Shown here: positions 23,060 through 35,280 of the stretch, one piece after another
How the letters are laid out: every line of letters begins with the position of its first letter
Position numbering within the stretch: the first letter of the stretch is position 1
NCBI GenBank assembly: GCA_050084985.1
Contig: JBITNC010000001.1
Coordinates: 136,276,001 to 136,340,000 of the forward strand
DNA: 64,000 nucleotides
Reading direction: 5' to 3'
Origin: Nageia nagi
Lineage: Eukaryota > Pinophyta
The notes under the pieces: model-generated
What the model was told of the DNA's origin: nothing
Seen by the model: the letters and a program-made list of their open reading frames with translations, nothing else
Database searches by the model: none
Made by a program: the position numbers and the translations under genes

Positions 23060-23339
23060 CATCTCTTTATCCTTCACTAATTGTACCAAAAATCCTGAGG
23101 TCCTTGGATAGGACTAATTTTGCATTTCAAGTGTTTTAGAAATAGAACTAGTTGAGTTTCTTGCCATAGTCAATAGCTTTTATGAGGTTACCAAAGCTAA
23201 TTTAAAAAAGCTACTTTATGAAAATGAAAATAGAAGTGAAGGCTCCAATATTGGGGGAAATAATCACTTTGTTGTTGTACTCCTCTCATTTCTATGGATT
23301 AAAAATCATTATATGATAAAATTCATAATACTAGGGCAC

Positions 23340-24060
23340 CAAATCTACAATTAGAGCCTATCTTCAATTCATATCATGATGAGGGAGATCCTATGGCCCA
23401 TATCAAGAATTTCAAAATGAAATTAAAATTAAAATTTGGAATGAATGATAATTTGATAACAAAATACTTCCCTACAATATTTAGAGGTGATGCACTTAGT
23501 TGGTACTTTTCTTTACCTACTAAATTGATTAATTGCTATGAATAACTTGTATTGGAATTATATATCCATTTCAAATATTTTTCTCTTAGAAAAATGATAG
23601 TTTCAGATTTACTTAGTGTTATCCAAGATGCAAATGAAAGATTTGATAAGTTTGTACAAAGATGTCAAAATATATGGAGCATGATTCCTAAGCCATTATT
23701 TGAGTCTCATGTCACATCTATGTTTTTTCACAATAACCATCATAAATTGAAATTCATAGCTTTAGATTATATAAAACTTTCATTCACAGAAATTATGGAT
23801 AGACTTACCCAAAAGGAGAAGTGCTTAGTTGATATGGGTGATTTAAAATATGGAAATCCTCCTAAATATAAAAAGGGAGGGAGATACTAGAAAAAAGAAG
23901 ACAAAGGTTCATGTTATAGAAGAACCTCAATCTAAAAAGAAACAAAATATTAAAGAAAAAAAACAATTTAGGAAGAACATAAGCTTACCTTTAGCTCTCA
24001 TAATTATGTTTCAGGATTACTTACAAAATGGGTTGCTCAAACATGATCGAAGATAAGAAC
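23340..24060 (+). pseudogene. D gag
   Basis: The capsid-like region reads EPIFNSYHDEGDPMAHIKNF, then FPTIFRGDALSWYFSLPTK, then (after a stop) YFSLRKMIVSDLLSVIQDAN, ending in a Lys-rich tail (23850-24056) typical of gag before its zinc knuckle. The HI..F, ALSWY and SL patterns are those of Ty3 gag (retrotransposon gag family, PF03732). Confidence 0.75.
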
Positions 24061-24559
24061 TTGGTCACCATGATGATAAACCTAGTTGGTACAATGAGGA
24101 TGAATTTGTTAATACCATAAGTTTAAAGGTTACAAAATGAATGCTTGCATGATCCTAAGGAAACCATTGCAAAAATTATTATATGATGGAAAGATACAAT
24201 ATGAGGTCAATGTAGTAGAATTATAAAAATTCAAACCATTTATGGTGAACATCATATTCAATCAGGAACTATGTGGTGTTGTAAGGAGAGGAAGTCCTAG
24301 AGAGAATATTAATCCAACTGCTATAGAAAAATAAAAAAAATTCCATGTAATTTTGGTATGCAACAATCCTTGTGCAACTAAATATAACTCATACTAAGAT
24401 AAATATTTTCAAACTTTTGCAATTATCCATTGATCATAGAGATTATTTATTTGATTCACTTAAAAATATTGAAGCTAATACAAATATTCATGTTGCTAAA
24501 TTTATGGAATTACTATCTAATCTTGATACAGATCTAGTTTGTAGCATACTTTAGTTTTA

Positions 24560-24960
24560 AAATGATGAGTTACCTAGTGAAAATGTTATAGAAATGCATC
24601 AAGGAATGTCTATCCTCATCAATATTGATGGTGTTCCTATTTAAAAGAATTATTGATACCGCTTCTAATGTAAATGTGTGTTTAGTTGAATTGTTGCAAA
24701 AATGCTTTCCTTCGATTTATGAAAAAATAAAGAGAACTACAATTAGCATAAAAGGGTTTGATAATACTGAAAAGAATGCATTGGATATGTTACTATACCT
24801 ATTGCAATAGGAGGTAAAACTATTCATCAATAATTTTATATTTTTGAAGTAAAAGTGTTATATAACTTATTGGTTGGTAGACCATGGATCCATAAGCTTA
24901 GGGGTTGTTACTTCCACATTGCATCAATTTATTAAATTTATACAAAAAGGAAAATAAGTT
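24560..24960 (+). pseudogene. D protease
   Basis: IDTASNVNVCLVELLQKCF (about 24650) is an aspartic-protease active-site loop with DTA in place of DTG/DSG. ISIKGFDNTEKNAL and a later LVDHGSISLGVVTSTLHQF-like stretch match the rest of the fold across frames. Confidence 0.6.
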
Positions 24961-25249
24961 ACTATTTATGGAGAAGACAATCCTACAGATGTATGTAAGC
25001 AATTGAAAGATTTTGAATCCTACATGATTTGGTTGAAAGTGAGGAAGACTGAGTAACACCTATCAACAATATTAGTCTGTAAGAGGTAATTATAAGTACA
25101 TACAAAGTTTTAGATATTAGAATCTAACATAACTTCAAAGAGCTTAAATGATCCTCTTTTTTCTTGAAACCCAATGTTATTGCTAGGATGAGGAAAAAAC
25201 CCAAAACTATCCCTCCACTCCTGAGGAAGAAAAAGATCCTATTGTAGAT

Positions 25250-26040
25250 GTGAGTATATTGTATCAAGAACAAGAGGGAAGACATCCATCAAAAAATGAA
25301 TATACTACTTCTATATTATAATAATTTTTAGGTTAGGTAAGTATGCATTCTAATAGTATCAATTATGCTTTCCCTAACCAATACATGCATAATGTGAATA
25401 TGGTGGAAAAAGACTAAGTAAGAATGAGAAAGGTATCATAGAGCCTATTCTAAACAAAGTTCAGCATAAGAGGAAAAATGGAATTGGATTTGATGAGCCT
25501 AGATCACCCTTATCAACTCCAACTATCCAACATATTGATAGCAACAATCAAGATAGTACTAGAGATATCTTTAATGAGTGGCTGCATTATGGTATGATGC
25601 ATGGTACTATGGAATAATTGTAGGCTTACTATACATATCCCTTTTTACCACCTACTATTCTATTTTGAGTGGATATTTTTTGGAATGATGATACTATTCT
25701 TGATAAGCTGGGGGGAAGGAGTGAGTTCCCCAAATTTAGTGAAAAGAGGGTCATAGCTTGGTTCATACAATATTAGGCCTATTTTGGTGAGGAGGTTGCA
25801 CAAATGATGCAAACATTGCATGTTAGTTTCCTACTTCATTTCTTTTCCTTCATTCATTTTTTGTCAAGTCAATCCTAGTTCTAGGTAGCTGGTCTTTAAA
25901 AATTCATTCTTTCCCTTCCTTAATGGAGTGACATCATTGGGATCCTAGCACTAATGCTCCATTATCTATGTATATTATGGCTTATTTTAGATGCAAGATT
26001 AGGGGCATTACTTATGACTCTCCAACTCAATGATGAAATA
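25250..26040 (+). other. D linker between protease and RT
   Basis: Broken coding-like pieces (for example IFWNDDTILDKLGG near 25668) lie between protease and RT, in the position of the acidic linker of Tat elements. No separate gene is supported. Confidence 0.4.
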
Positions 26041-26049
26041 TAATATCTT

Positions 26050-27600
26050 AGTGAGGAAATAATAGAAGTAAATATTCGTACCAAAGAGGACCCAAACTTG
26101 ATCAAAATAGGAGCTTGGTTAACATTGGAAAAAAGTGAAAGGTACCACCTATTGTTAAAAGAATTTTTTTATGACTTTGCTTGGTATTATTATGATATGA
26201 ATATTATTGATCTTAATTTTTTCACTTATAGTTTGGTTATCAATGAAAATATTAAACCCATCCAACAATAACCAAGAAAAATGCATCCTAAGGTAGCTCT
26301 GACAATTAAAAAGGAAATTGAAAAATACTTGGCTAATAGTTTTATTATTCCTATTGATTATTCTCCATGGATTTATAATATTATTCTTGTAGCTAATACT
26401 AATGGTGAAATAATATATTGTACAAATTTCAAGGAAATCAACAAGATATTTTCTAAAGATGACTTTTCTTTTCCTAACATTGATATGATTATAGATTAAA
26501 TAGTAGGTCATGAAATTTTATCTTTCATGGATGGTTTCTTTAGCTATAATAAAATAATAATAAATAAGGAGGGCCAACATAAACCACATTTTGTTACTCC
26601 TTGGGGCATATTTTTTTGGATGGTCATGCCTTTTGGTTTGAAGAATGCAAGTGCAACTTATCCAAAATGGTGAGTATATTCCATGATATGATCCATGACA
26701 TTGTCGAGGTATATGTTGATGATATTCTCATAAAATCCATAGCCAAAGATTATCACATTTCATATTTGAGAAAGATATTTCTAATAATGATAGAATACAA
26801 GTTAAAATTGAAGCCTCAAAAGTGTGAATTTGCATTTTCCTTGGGTATATTACTTATTTTCATTGTTTCAAGAAGAGTTATTGAGGTGGATCCTAGAAAT
26901 GTTTCAAACATTGTTGACTTACCACCTCCTAAGAATTTGAAGGATTTGAGGAGCCTTCAAGGTAAGGTTCAATTTATATGAAGGTTCATCATTCAAATAG
27001 TAGATATGACTTCTTCATTTTCTCATTTACTAAAGAAAGGTGAGAAATTAACTTGGGATGAAAAGTGTTAAAAAGATTTGGAAAATATGAAAAAAATACA
27101 TCACCAATGCTCCATTTTTAGTCCCTTATGATTTATATAAGAATTTGTTACTTTATGTTTCAGCAACATTAAGTGCACTATGGGCAATACTAGCCCAAAA
27201 GATGATAACAACAAAGAAAGAGCAATTTATATTATAAGAAAAACTTTACTTGATTATGAGACAATATACACACCAATTGAAAAGATGTATTTTGGAATCA
27301 TCTTATCAACTAAAAAGTTAAGATATTACATGCTTGGGAATACAATATATATCATAGCAAAGGTTGATCCTCTCAGATATCTCATGTCCAAATCCTACCT
27401 ATCGGAATGATCTACAAAATGGATTATATTTCTTCAAGAGTTTAATTTGATATTTTTCACTCATAAATAAATTAAGGGATATTATATAATAGAATTCATT
27501 ACAAATCATGTAAGAAATAAAATATCAAAGTCTTAAGAGGAATTTCTAGATGAAGTGGATGGCCAAAAAGTTCATGATCCTAGTGATTCTACTCTAATCT
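26050..27600 (+). pseudogene. D RT and RNase H
   Basis: RT pieces: MHPKVALTIKKEIEKYL (26281), FSKDDFSFPNIDMI (about 26452), SFMDGF, TPWGIFFW, MPFGLKN, and YVDDILIKS (about 26716), across several frames. RNase H follows with ERAIYIIRKTLLDYETIYTP and KLRYYMLGN (27180-27410). The domain after this is lost at the junction with C near 27660. Confidence 0.78.
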
Positions 27601-27709
27601 AGCATTGTTGCTCTATTTCAAATCCTAAATATCCTCAAGTTTTCATTGGTTTTATAGAAAATGATGAATAGAAATTATATTCCTTCAAAATTGCACTTTG
27701 AGTATGTGG

Positions 27710-29424
27710 TAACACACTATCATTCTTTTATTCTTTCATTTTTTTTAATAAATTCTTCCTAATCGCTACTCCCTTTTCTGTTCACATGTATTAAATCTTT
27801 TGTTTGAATTGAGTCTAAAGAGTTTTGGGTGTTGTCAACATCTGGCTATTGTATATATAAGTCTTGGTCATAGATATTTTGCCTTAAAAATTTCTAGTTA
27901 AAATATAGCAAGTGTTGTAATAACTCCTAAGAATAAACTTTAGTCATGTTAACAATCAAAAGGTTAATAACTATATATATAAAAGAGTCATGTTTGGAAT
28001 CAAATGTATCATATCTAGGTAGTATTGTATTATGTATGGGAAGTGAAATTCTAAAGAAAATTATAGGAGTTATTATAAATACAGTGTCCAGGAGTTATTA
28101 TAAATATAGTGTTTGGGAGTTATTGTAAATATAGTGTCTAGAGTTGTTAAAAATATAATCCCATGTTATGTCCAAATACTTAGCGAGAGATGCCTAGAAG
28201 TAAACATCACTTGCCAATTTTTAGCAATGACATCATCATTTTTGGCAAAAATTAGCAAGTCCTATAACAAGCAATGGCAGGTGATATTTCATGAAAATAC
28301 CAAATGGAGCAATGATGTCATAACTTACAGCTAAAATCAACAAGTACTAAGAAGATTCAAATTGTCAATAAAGCTCGCTGAAGAGAAATAGAACCCACCA
28401 GACTAAGAAAGCAATGTTGGGATAGAAGTAGCACCCAAGTCCACTTGATATTAAGTGTTTTACCCCCAAGGCCCTATTAATGTGTCAACTTCAACTCATT
28501 TCAACATAACAATGGTAGTTTCTTATCAAACAAAGTTGATATATTATTCATGGTCCCCATTACTTTATTCAATCAGAACTATAGTATGGATCATCAATGG
28601 TTGTAGAGAAGTAAATAACTATTGATAAAAAATAGTGCCAAATTGTACCTATCAAATTGTAGATGAGTACTTCTTCAATCAACTACAAAGCCAAAAAAGA
28701 GCAATCAACAATATGTCAAAAAGATTACATCTTAATAGATACAACTGCTTAGAAATTGTAAATTTCTAGATGATCATGTTGTTGGTACTTATTTACTGTG
28801 TAATCTAACACAGTTGTAATATTTATTGTAAATAGTTTTCTTTCCTATATTCAACCAAGATGAATAATTATATGTATTTATGGTAGATAACCAGCCAATC
28901 AAGTAGATGAATATATAAATAGTGGACTATTATACGTCAAAGAGGTCGAACATTCTAGCAAATTTGCCTAGGTCTATAAGATGCTTTCATATATGATAAT
29001 GCAAATAGATAATACTTTTCCCTTTTGCAATAAGTGGTTGTTAATTACTTTTGTGAATTTTATGTATGGGATGTCTTAATTTGTGGCTATGTATTGGATT
29101 GCAAGACACCAAAGGTAAGATAGCTTGTTATTCTTAATCTTGGTTATGGATTACTACCTATGCTACAATGCTTATGTTGTATAGTTCTTTTTTAAATTTT
29201 AGTTTAATGTATTCATCTCTTTCCTATAACTCTCTACCTTTTTATCTCATTCTTGTTACTTTAAACCTTTACAATAAATAGGAAATGGCCTATAACCTAG
29301 AGATTGTGCAGAAAACCAACATAAGTGCATTCCTACAACCTTCTACTCTTTCAAGGAACCTACTATTGTGGGAAATGGAGAACTTGACCATACCAAACCC
29401 TTTGAGGTTACATTATACTAATCA
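27710..29424 (+). repeat. C 5' LTR
   Basis: The sequence matches 60661-62375 along its whole length (shared blocks such as TCATGTTAACA.TCAAAA and GGAGTTATTGTAAATATAGT). I place the start at TAACACAC by alignment with TGACACA in the 3' copy, and the end at ATCA, where the copies diverge. The similarity extends about 45 bp to the left of the start (see findings). A strong TATA box (TATATAAATAG, 28912) lies about 1.2 kb in, leaving about 500 bp of R-U5. Confidence 0.75.
28912..28922 (+). promoter_or_regulatory. TATA box in C 5' LTR
   Basis: TATATAAATAG is conserved as TGTATAAATAG in the 3' LTR (61859-61869). Confidence 0.65.
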
Positions 29425-29798
29425 ATAGTATAATTTTCTATTTTTAGTATGCTCGATGGGACACAAACTAAATTCCATATTTGGTAGGCATAAATAGTCC
29501 AAATATCCATTTTTGGTGGGTTATCAATTAGATTATTTAAATGCTATAAGGTTCTATTAACCTTATTGGTGACTCTATTATCAACCAATTAATATTTTGA
29601 ACCCTGACACCTCTAGAATGTAGGCTTACTAGAATTAGTACCAAAATTTCCCTTAGATAGCCAAGGTTCCAAGAGTTGTCAATTCCTCATAGGGGGACTA
29701 GGCAAAATATTTCTTAGGTTGTACCCTATGTAATTCCTTTAAGGGTAATCCCACTTTCATCCATATTTGATTCAACCCCTAAAGATCCTTCACCTGAT
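29425..29798 (+). other. C leader between LTR and gag
   Basis: There are about 370 bp without an ORF. TTGGTGACTCTATTATCAAC at 29566 could be a displaced or mutated primer binding site. None is recognised directly after the LTR. Confidence 0.4.
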
Positions 29799-31260
29799 AT
29801 GAACACTCCAAGCATGGCTCAACCAATCGATTTTCCTACTTGGAATAATGGTCATCCTTTGGTCATTACTGCCAACTCCCCTGCTATACCTCAAGTAGCA
29901 TTCAAATTTTTTCCTAAATATGATGGGTTTCATAAAATAATGCATGAACATTTTCAAGATGTATCTTTGTTGGCTTCAAGATTTGATATCACTAATGAAA
30001 TAGTGATGACTAGATTATTATCACACTCTTTTGAAGTCAAAGCAGCTAAATGGTTTGGAACTCTTACCTTCCAATTTATAAATTCATGGGAGGAGTTATG
30101 TTAGGCTTTAATTAAAATATTTACTACAAATGGTGATGATAGTACATTCTTGAACCTTATAGCATGTATCAAGAGACATCCTCATGAGTCCACTAATGAT
30201 TTCAATATCAAATATGAGAGAACATAGAAATTTATTCTAGTAAGGATTAGACCAACAAGTGCACAAACTCTAGTATATTATAGGAATACCTTTCTCTTAA
30301 ACCTTAATATGGTCATTGTTATGTTAGGAGATACCTTCCCAGATGTTTACCAGATAACAAAAACCTCTGAACATACCTTGGTATCTTTTGGAAAGATGCA
30401 ACCTAGAACCATTATGCCATTATTTCCTAATTTACCTCCTAAACAAGTGCCACAAATTTCTCATCTAGAGTTTTAGCCTTACCACCTCCACCTAAGCCAA
30501 TTATTCAGAATCAAATACCAACATTACCTACTCCTACATCCATTAGTACTAGTACTGATTCAAAATCTTAAGAGGAAGAAAAAATAAGGTAATTGGAGGT
30601 AACTATTAGGAACCTTACCAATAAGCTCACTCTGTAAGAAAGATAGAATCAAGGTTTCAATTACAAAAATATGATAACTAGTATTAACCTAGATTTCAAA
30701 CCAAGACTAACCAGTGAGAACAACCAAGTGTCCCAAAAATAATTGAAAATGTTGTTATGGTAAGTTCTAGAGAGAGTGATGCTTCAAGTATTACAGAATG
30801 GTGTCCCCTATGTTCAATTCCTACTTTTTTAGACTCATGTGTAGTTTATCAACATCAATATTTGGGATTTCATTCAAACCATATGGTGGATCCTACATTA
30901 AATCCTACTACTAATCTCACCATGGTAAATTTTTGGCTTTTGAGATATGCTGGAGAGCAAGCCAACTATGTTCAAACTAGAGCTTCTTCTTTAACATTTC
31001 CACAACAACCCCAAATTACTTAGTAAAATCAAGCATATATTCTAATGTAACCTAAACCTAAGAAAGCTAAGGCTCCCTTACCCCAACCATAGAATTAAAA
31101 AAATCAATTCTTGGGACATTCAGGCAATGTTTCTCATAATTTAGGTACTAATGTTCCTACTAAAACAAAACCCTACTATGGCTAGAAAAGAAGTCCTAGA
31201 GAAGGAAATACCTAATACATGGAGGTGTCCTTTTATTATAGATTACCATAAGGAAAAAGT
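29799..31260 (+). pseudogene. C gag
   Basis: It opens at ATG 29799 (MNTPSMAQPIDFPTWNNG) and has a Ty3 gag core: FKFFPKYDGF, a LLASRFDI segment, TRLLSHSFEVKAAKWFGTL, NSWEELC (to 30104), then IACIKRHPHESTNDFN after a stop. A Pro-rich segment (about 30470-30560) and a decayed tail follow (30757-31023). No zinc knuckle is recognised. Confidence 0.78.
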
Positions 31261-31419
31261 TGGTCAATAATTTAGAACACATCAATAAGCAAAATCAAGT
31301 AAGTTTTTCCCATATGCTCCATATAATATTATGGAAGAATTGAAGAAAATTCCTTTTCTAAGATGACTATGTTTGATGCATTAAAGATACCAAGTCAATT
31401 ATATCTTTTGCAATAAGCC

Positions 31420-31806
31420 TTGAAACTAAAGAATAGTAATAAAAGAGTAAATAAAATAAATGTCATATTTGCAATATCTAATGATGTCCCTCCATCTCCC
31501 ATAGGTATAAGGATACCCCCGCCAATCTATCTATCCCTTAGATTAAAAGGTTGGGTAGTAAATAACTGTATGATAGATACTGAAGCTACAATAATAGTAA
31601 TTCCTAACACTCTTGCAAATCAAATGAAGTTGTACATTACAAGATGTATTAATGGTGTCATACAATTGGATTATTCCTTTGTATATGTCATTGGTAGTGT
31701 TAAAGGAGTCTCAATAACTTTGAATGCTTTCCCTAACATTTGTGTTATTCAAGATATCATTGTGGTTGATCTTCCACCTTTATTTGGAATATATTTATCC
31801 ATATAA
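31420..31806 (+). pseudogene. C protease
   Basis: The 128-codon open stretch has an aspartic-protease core: LRLKGWVVNNCMIDTEATII (31530-31590) with DTE in place of DTG, a conserved Leu/Ile-rich flap, and VVDLPPLFGIYLS near the end, like the LGR/LGI dimer-interface motif. Its neighbours, gag before and pol after, fit. Confidence 0.7.
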
Positions 31807-32099
31807 TTCACTACTAAATTGGAAGGGTACTTAGCTTTAGAATATACTCACCTTTTACTTCCCTTCCAAAATAAACAAGTAAAAATTCTAAATGAGGGCA
31901 CATAAATTATTCCTCTTAAGAAGACCATAGAATAAAATTGTATGAATGGCCCTCAAATTATGGAAGTATTTAAAAGGGATACACTTAAAGAAACCCTCCT
32001 AATAACTGAAATTATTTTAGCAAACATTTTAAATTATTAGGTCATAGATGTTGGCATCAGGATGCACAACTAATCTCGATTACAATTGAAAAAGAGCAT

Positions 32100-32567
32100 G
32101 AGATATGGATAATGTACTTTGATGGATCTAGTTGTAAGCATGGATGTGGATCAAGAATTGTATTCAAATATCCAAAGGGACATATGAAGAGATTCTCATT
32201 TAGATTCACATGGATCTGTACAAATAATGCTATTGAGTATGAAGCCCTTTATTTATGGTTATCTAAAGTGATCAATATAGGCATTAGATGCCTAATTATC
32301 CATGGTGATTTAGAATTTGTCATAAAGTAAGTCAAAAATCATATTAATGCAAAACATCATTATTTGAATATCTGTAAGAATAAAATATGGGATTCATTAA
32401 ATTCATTCTTGATTATCAATTTTATATCTATTCCTAGAAAGTACAACCAAATAATTGATGCACTTGTTGGCAAAGGGGCATGTTATAATTCTACTCATTA
32501 TAAAAGAGGAACTTTGAGAGTCAAAGTTCAATGTAGGCCTTTAGTACCTGATGCTATAAATTTCTAG
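32100..32567 (+). pseudogene. C archaeal-type RNase H, upstream of RT
   Basis: MYFDGSSCKHGCGSRIVF, KGHMKRFSFRF, TNNAIEYEALYL, IHGDLEFVIK and IPRKYNQIIDALVGKGA have the D..GG, E (NN.xEYEAL), D (GD) and last-D (x2 A/DAL) pattern of archaeal-type RNase H found in Tat pol proteins. There is one stop near 32330. The unusual point is its location between protease and RT, since E1, E2 and B carry theirs after the Ty3 RNase H. Confidence 0.8.
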
Positions 32568-32717
32568 CAAGTGTTTGATTTTGATGAGCATATAATGAAC
32601 TTCCTATTGAATGAAGTAATAGCTCATACTTTTGGTATTCAAGAATTACCTAACTATTTCCAAGAATCAAATGTTATCCAACTCAAAAATAATGTTATAC
32701 CAAAAGGATTACTCTCT

Positions 32718-32720
32718 TTT
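32718..32720 (+). repeat. 3-bp target duplication of CACTA copy 2, left
   Basis: TTT here and at 33818-33820 flank the CACTA/PPR element, the size expected of CACTA transposition. The sequence is simple, so it is supported mainly by the in-frame joining of C pol across it (IPKGLLSF before, then ERLFDS). Confidence 0.65.
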
Positions 32721-33817
32721 CACTTTTACATTTAAGAAATTTTGTATCACACAAAGTGTTAATCCACAATGGTTTTCTTTTTTAAATTATTAAAATCATG
32801 ATGCACAAATTGATGCTAAGGGTACTATCAAACAAAGCATCAACTAATGCATCAATTAAAATTTCATTCCTCACAACATGTATCAAATTAATGCTTTATA
32901 CATCATGTATAGTGTCAAAAATATAAGAACAAGGATTTCAATCATTGATCTTGTCAAATAATTCATTTATCTTCTCTACGCTTCTGTATTTTGCATATAT
33001 ATCTAACAAAGTACTCACAACCATAACATTTGATAAATTTTTTATTTATTTTAAAGAGTATTTAATGTATGTATAAATCCTTTTGAAAATTTCTTAGTTT
33101 GGTGCATGATTTGAAGATGTTGGAAAAGGTGAATTCATTTTGTTGGACTACTACTGGTGCTTATTGTATTTGGTGAAATAGTTTCAATACCTATTGAGAG
33201 AAACCATATCTTTGGTAACCTAAAATTATCATATTCCATGAGAAGATGTATCCTTTGATCATAGAATCAAAAAACATCATGATCATCCACCAAACTTTGA
33301 GGTCCTCTACCAAAATTTGTGGATGGGTAAACCATGCAATGCACATTTTGCTTTCCATAAAATATAGATACACACTACTATCTACATTTTTTAGCATTTC
33401 TTCAACTCCTATAGACTTGTATCATGGAAAATGCAAATTTAGAAATGCCCTTATAAAGGGAAAGCTTCTTTATTTACTCATCAATGGCATTATACCCACC
33501 ATTGAAAATCCACCATGAATTAAGGGAATGCATCGATGGTCAAAAATGAATCATGCCATGATTTGTGCTTTTTTTTTATTCCATGTATCACTTGATGCAT
33601 TGTTTGACACACTTAAATACATCAACTAATGAGTCAAACAATACATCAATTGATGTATCAACTAATATGTCAACCAATGCGTCAACTAATGCATCAAAAA
33701 ATTAGTTTTATCTAGATTAACATAGACATACCAAATAGTGATGCATCTTATGTTAAGGCATAAAAAAGCAATTTCATGATGCATGATATAATACAAAATC
33801 ATTAAAATTTAGTAGTG
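32721..33817 (-). mobile_element. CACTA-type non-autonomous DNA transposon, copy 2, carrying a PPR fragment
   Basis: The element is 1097 bp. Its ends CACTTTTACATTT..., and in reverse CACTACTAAATTT..., both followed by ATTTTGTAT, form imperfect inverted repeats beginning CACT. Subterminal repeats of the TTGATGCATCAA type occur at 32808-32870 and 33590-33700. Flanking TTT duplications (32718, 33818) and the uninterrupted pol codons on either side fix the boundaries exactly. It is homologous end to end with 20214-21282. It encodes no transposase. Confidence 0.85.
32940..33300 (-). pseudogene. PPR protein gene fragment inside CACTA copy 2
   Basis: The minus strand reads SMIKGYIFSWNMIILGYQRY GFSQ (33270-33190), VLKLFHQIQ, NEFTFSNIFKSCTKLRNFQK, IHxIL and, in another frame, a CEYFVRYICKIQKRREDK-type remnant of the YxKCxSxxKA repeat. 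SWNMII.GYQRYGF is a typical PPR S-motif start. It is the same segment as in copy 1, with different damage. Confidence 0.75.
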
Positions 33818-35280
33818 TTTGAAAGATTATTTGATTCAATATATGTCTAAAAAGCTAAATCCTTGGCCATCCAGAAGAAGAGTTATGTTGAGCTAGAAAT
33901 AGAACTCGGTAAATATATAAAGGTAGAAAATGTTCTAATGAAGAAAAAGTTGTTATGTGTCAAATATATCGTGAGTTCTCCAAAGAAATTTCTTATACTT
34001 ATGATGATTTGAAGATATATGATAAGAGTGTCATCCAACACATAATTGAGCTTGAACCAAATGCCAAACCATATAGGAAAAAATAAAGGCTAGTCAACCC
34101 AAAAATAGAAGAAGTCATGAAATAAGAATTGATCAAGCTACTTGATTCAAAATTTATTTATACTATCAAGCATTCTTCTTAGTTGAAAATCTAGTTCCTA
34201 TTATAAAGAAGAGTGGAGAAATCAGACTGTGTATTGATTTCAAAAATTTGAATCAAGTGTCTCTCAAAGATAATTATCCTCTCCCACCTATGGAACAAAT
34301 CCTACATACAGTAGCTAAAGCTTGCTATTTTTCAATAATTGATGGCTACTCAAGATTTAACCAAATTTCAATGAAAGATGAAGATCAATACAAAACTGCA
34401 TTTACAACCAAATGGGGGACATTTGCTTTTTAAAGGATGCCTTTTGGTCTTTCTAATGTAGGAGCTACTTTTCAAAGGCCCATAGATCATGCATTTGGTG
34501 ACTTGTTAAATAAGATTATCTTAATCTATCTAGATGATATTATAGTATTCTTTAAGAGTACAAAGGATCATCTAGATTATCTAAGATAAGTTTTTGAAAA
34601 ATGCATGAAATTTGGGATTTCAATCAATCTCAAAAAATGTATTTTTATGGTTAACCAAGAAAAATTACTTGGCCACATTATCTCAAAGGAAGGATTAATG
34701 ATTAATCTAGAAAAATTGAAAGCTATTAAATAATTACCACTCCCCTCTAATAAGAAAGCCTTGTAATCATTCTTTGGTCAGATTAATTTTGTTAGAAAAT
34801 TAATTAATAAGTTTTTAGAAATTATATCCCAAATCACTTAAATGCTAAAGAAATATGTTGTATTCTCTTAGTTAGATGAAGCAAAACTAGCCTTTAAAGA
34901 GATTAAAAAGGCTATAACAAAAGTTCTTGTACTTAAAAATCTTGATATGTCAAAATATTTCATCATGTATGCATATGGAGCAAAGAAAAGCATTATTGCA
35001 ATTCTAGCATAGAAAGGTGATAAGAAAGAAGAACATTTGATTGTCTTTCATAGTCAAACACTGCATCAACACCATAAAAGGTACTCATTTATTGAAAAGA
35101 AAGTATTTTTCATAATGAAAGGACTTAAAAAAATTCAAACATTATGTGTTCCACAACAAAATCCTTGTATTTACTATCCATCAAGATGTAAGAAATTATG
35201 TTATATAAGGAGGCTTAGGCAAAGAAAAGGTTAGTTGGATTACTAAAATAATAGAATATGATATAGAAATTAAACCAACC
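33818..35280 (+). pseudogene. C RT and RNase H, first part (up to the E2 insertion)
   Basis: Pol resumes with RLFDS at 33824. RT motifs: IELEPNAKPYRKK (about 34048), CIDFKNLNQVSLKDNYPLPP (about 34220), DGYSRFNQI, TTKWGTFAF, RMPFGLSNVGATFQRP, YLDDIIVF (about 34527) and KLLGHIISKEG (about 34665). The Ty3 RNase H follows (AYGAKKSIIAIL, HSQTLHQHHKRYSFIEKKV near 35040) and is cut at 35280 after EIKPT. Stops at several sites, mostly TAG/TAA in place of Gln, make it non-functional. Confidence 0.85.
35276..35280 (+). repeat. 5-bp target duplication of E2, left (CAACC)
   Basis: CAACC directly precedes E2's 5' LTR and recurs at 54383-54387 directly after its 3' LTR. Confidence 0.92.

Larger units (their letters stand above)
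23100..27660 (+). mobile_element. D: decayed Tat-like Ty3 element fragment (gag to RNase H)
   Basis: Gag, protease, linker, RT and Ty3 RNase H follow in order on the plus strand, without integrase or recognisable LTRs. The 5' end is cut near the minus-strand LTR at 22538-23059, and the 3' end stops at about 27660 where C-family sequence begins. RT resembles B more than E1/E2 (PKDDFPFSNIDMI in B against SKDDFSFPNIDMI here). Confidence 0.78.

Noticed and set aside
26155-26511. 118-codon minus-strand ORF
   Set aside because: It is the mirror of conserved RT codons in D. The plus strand carries recognisable RT motifs.
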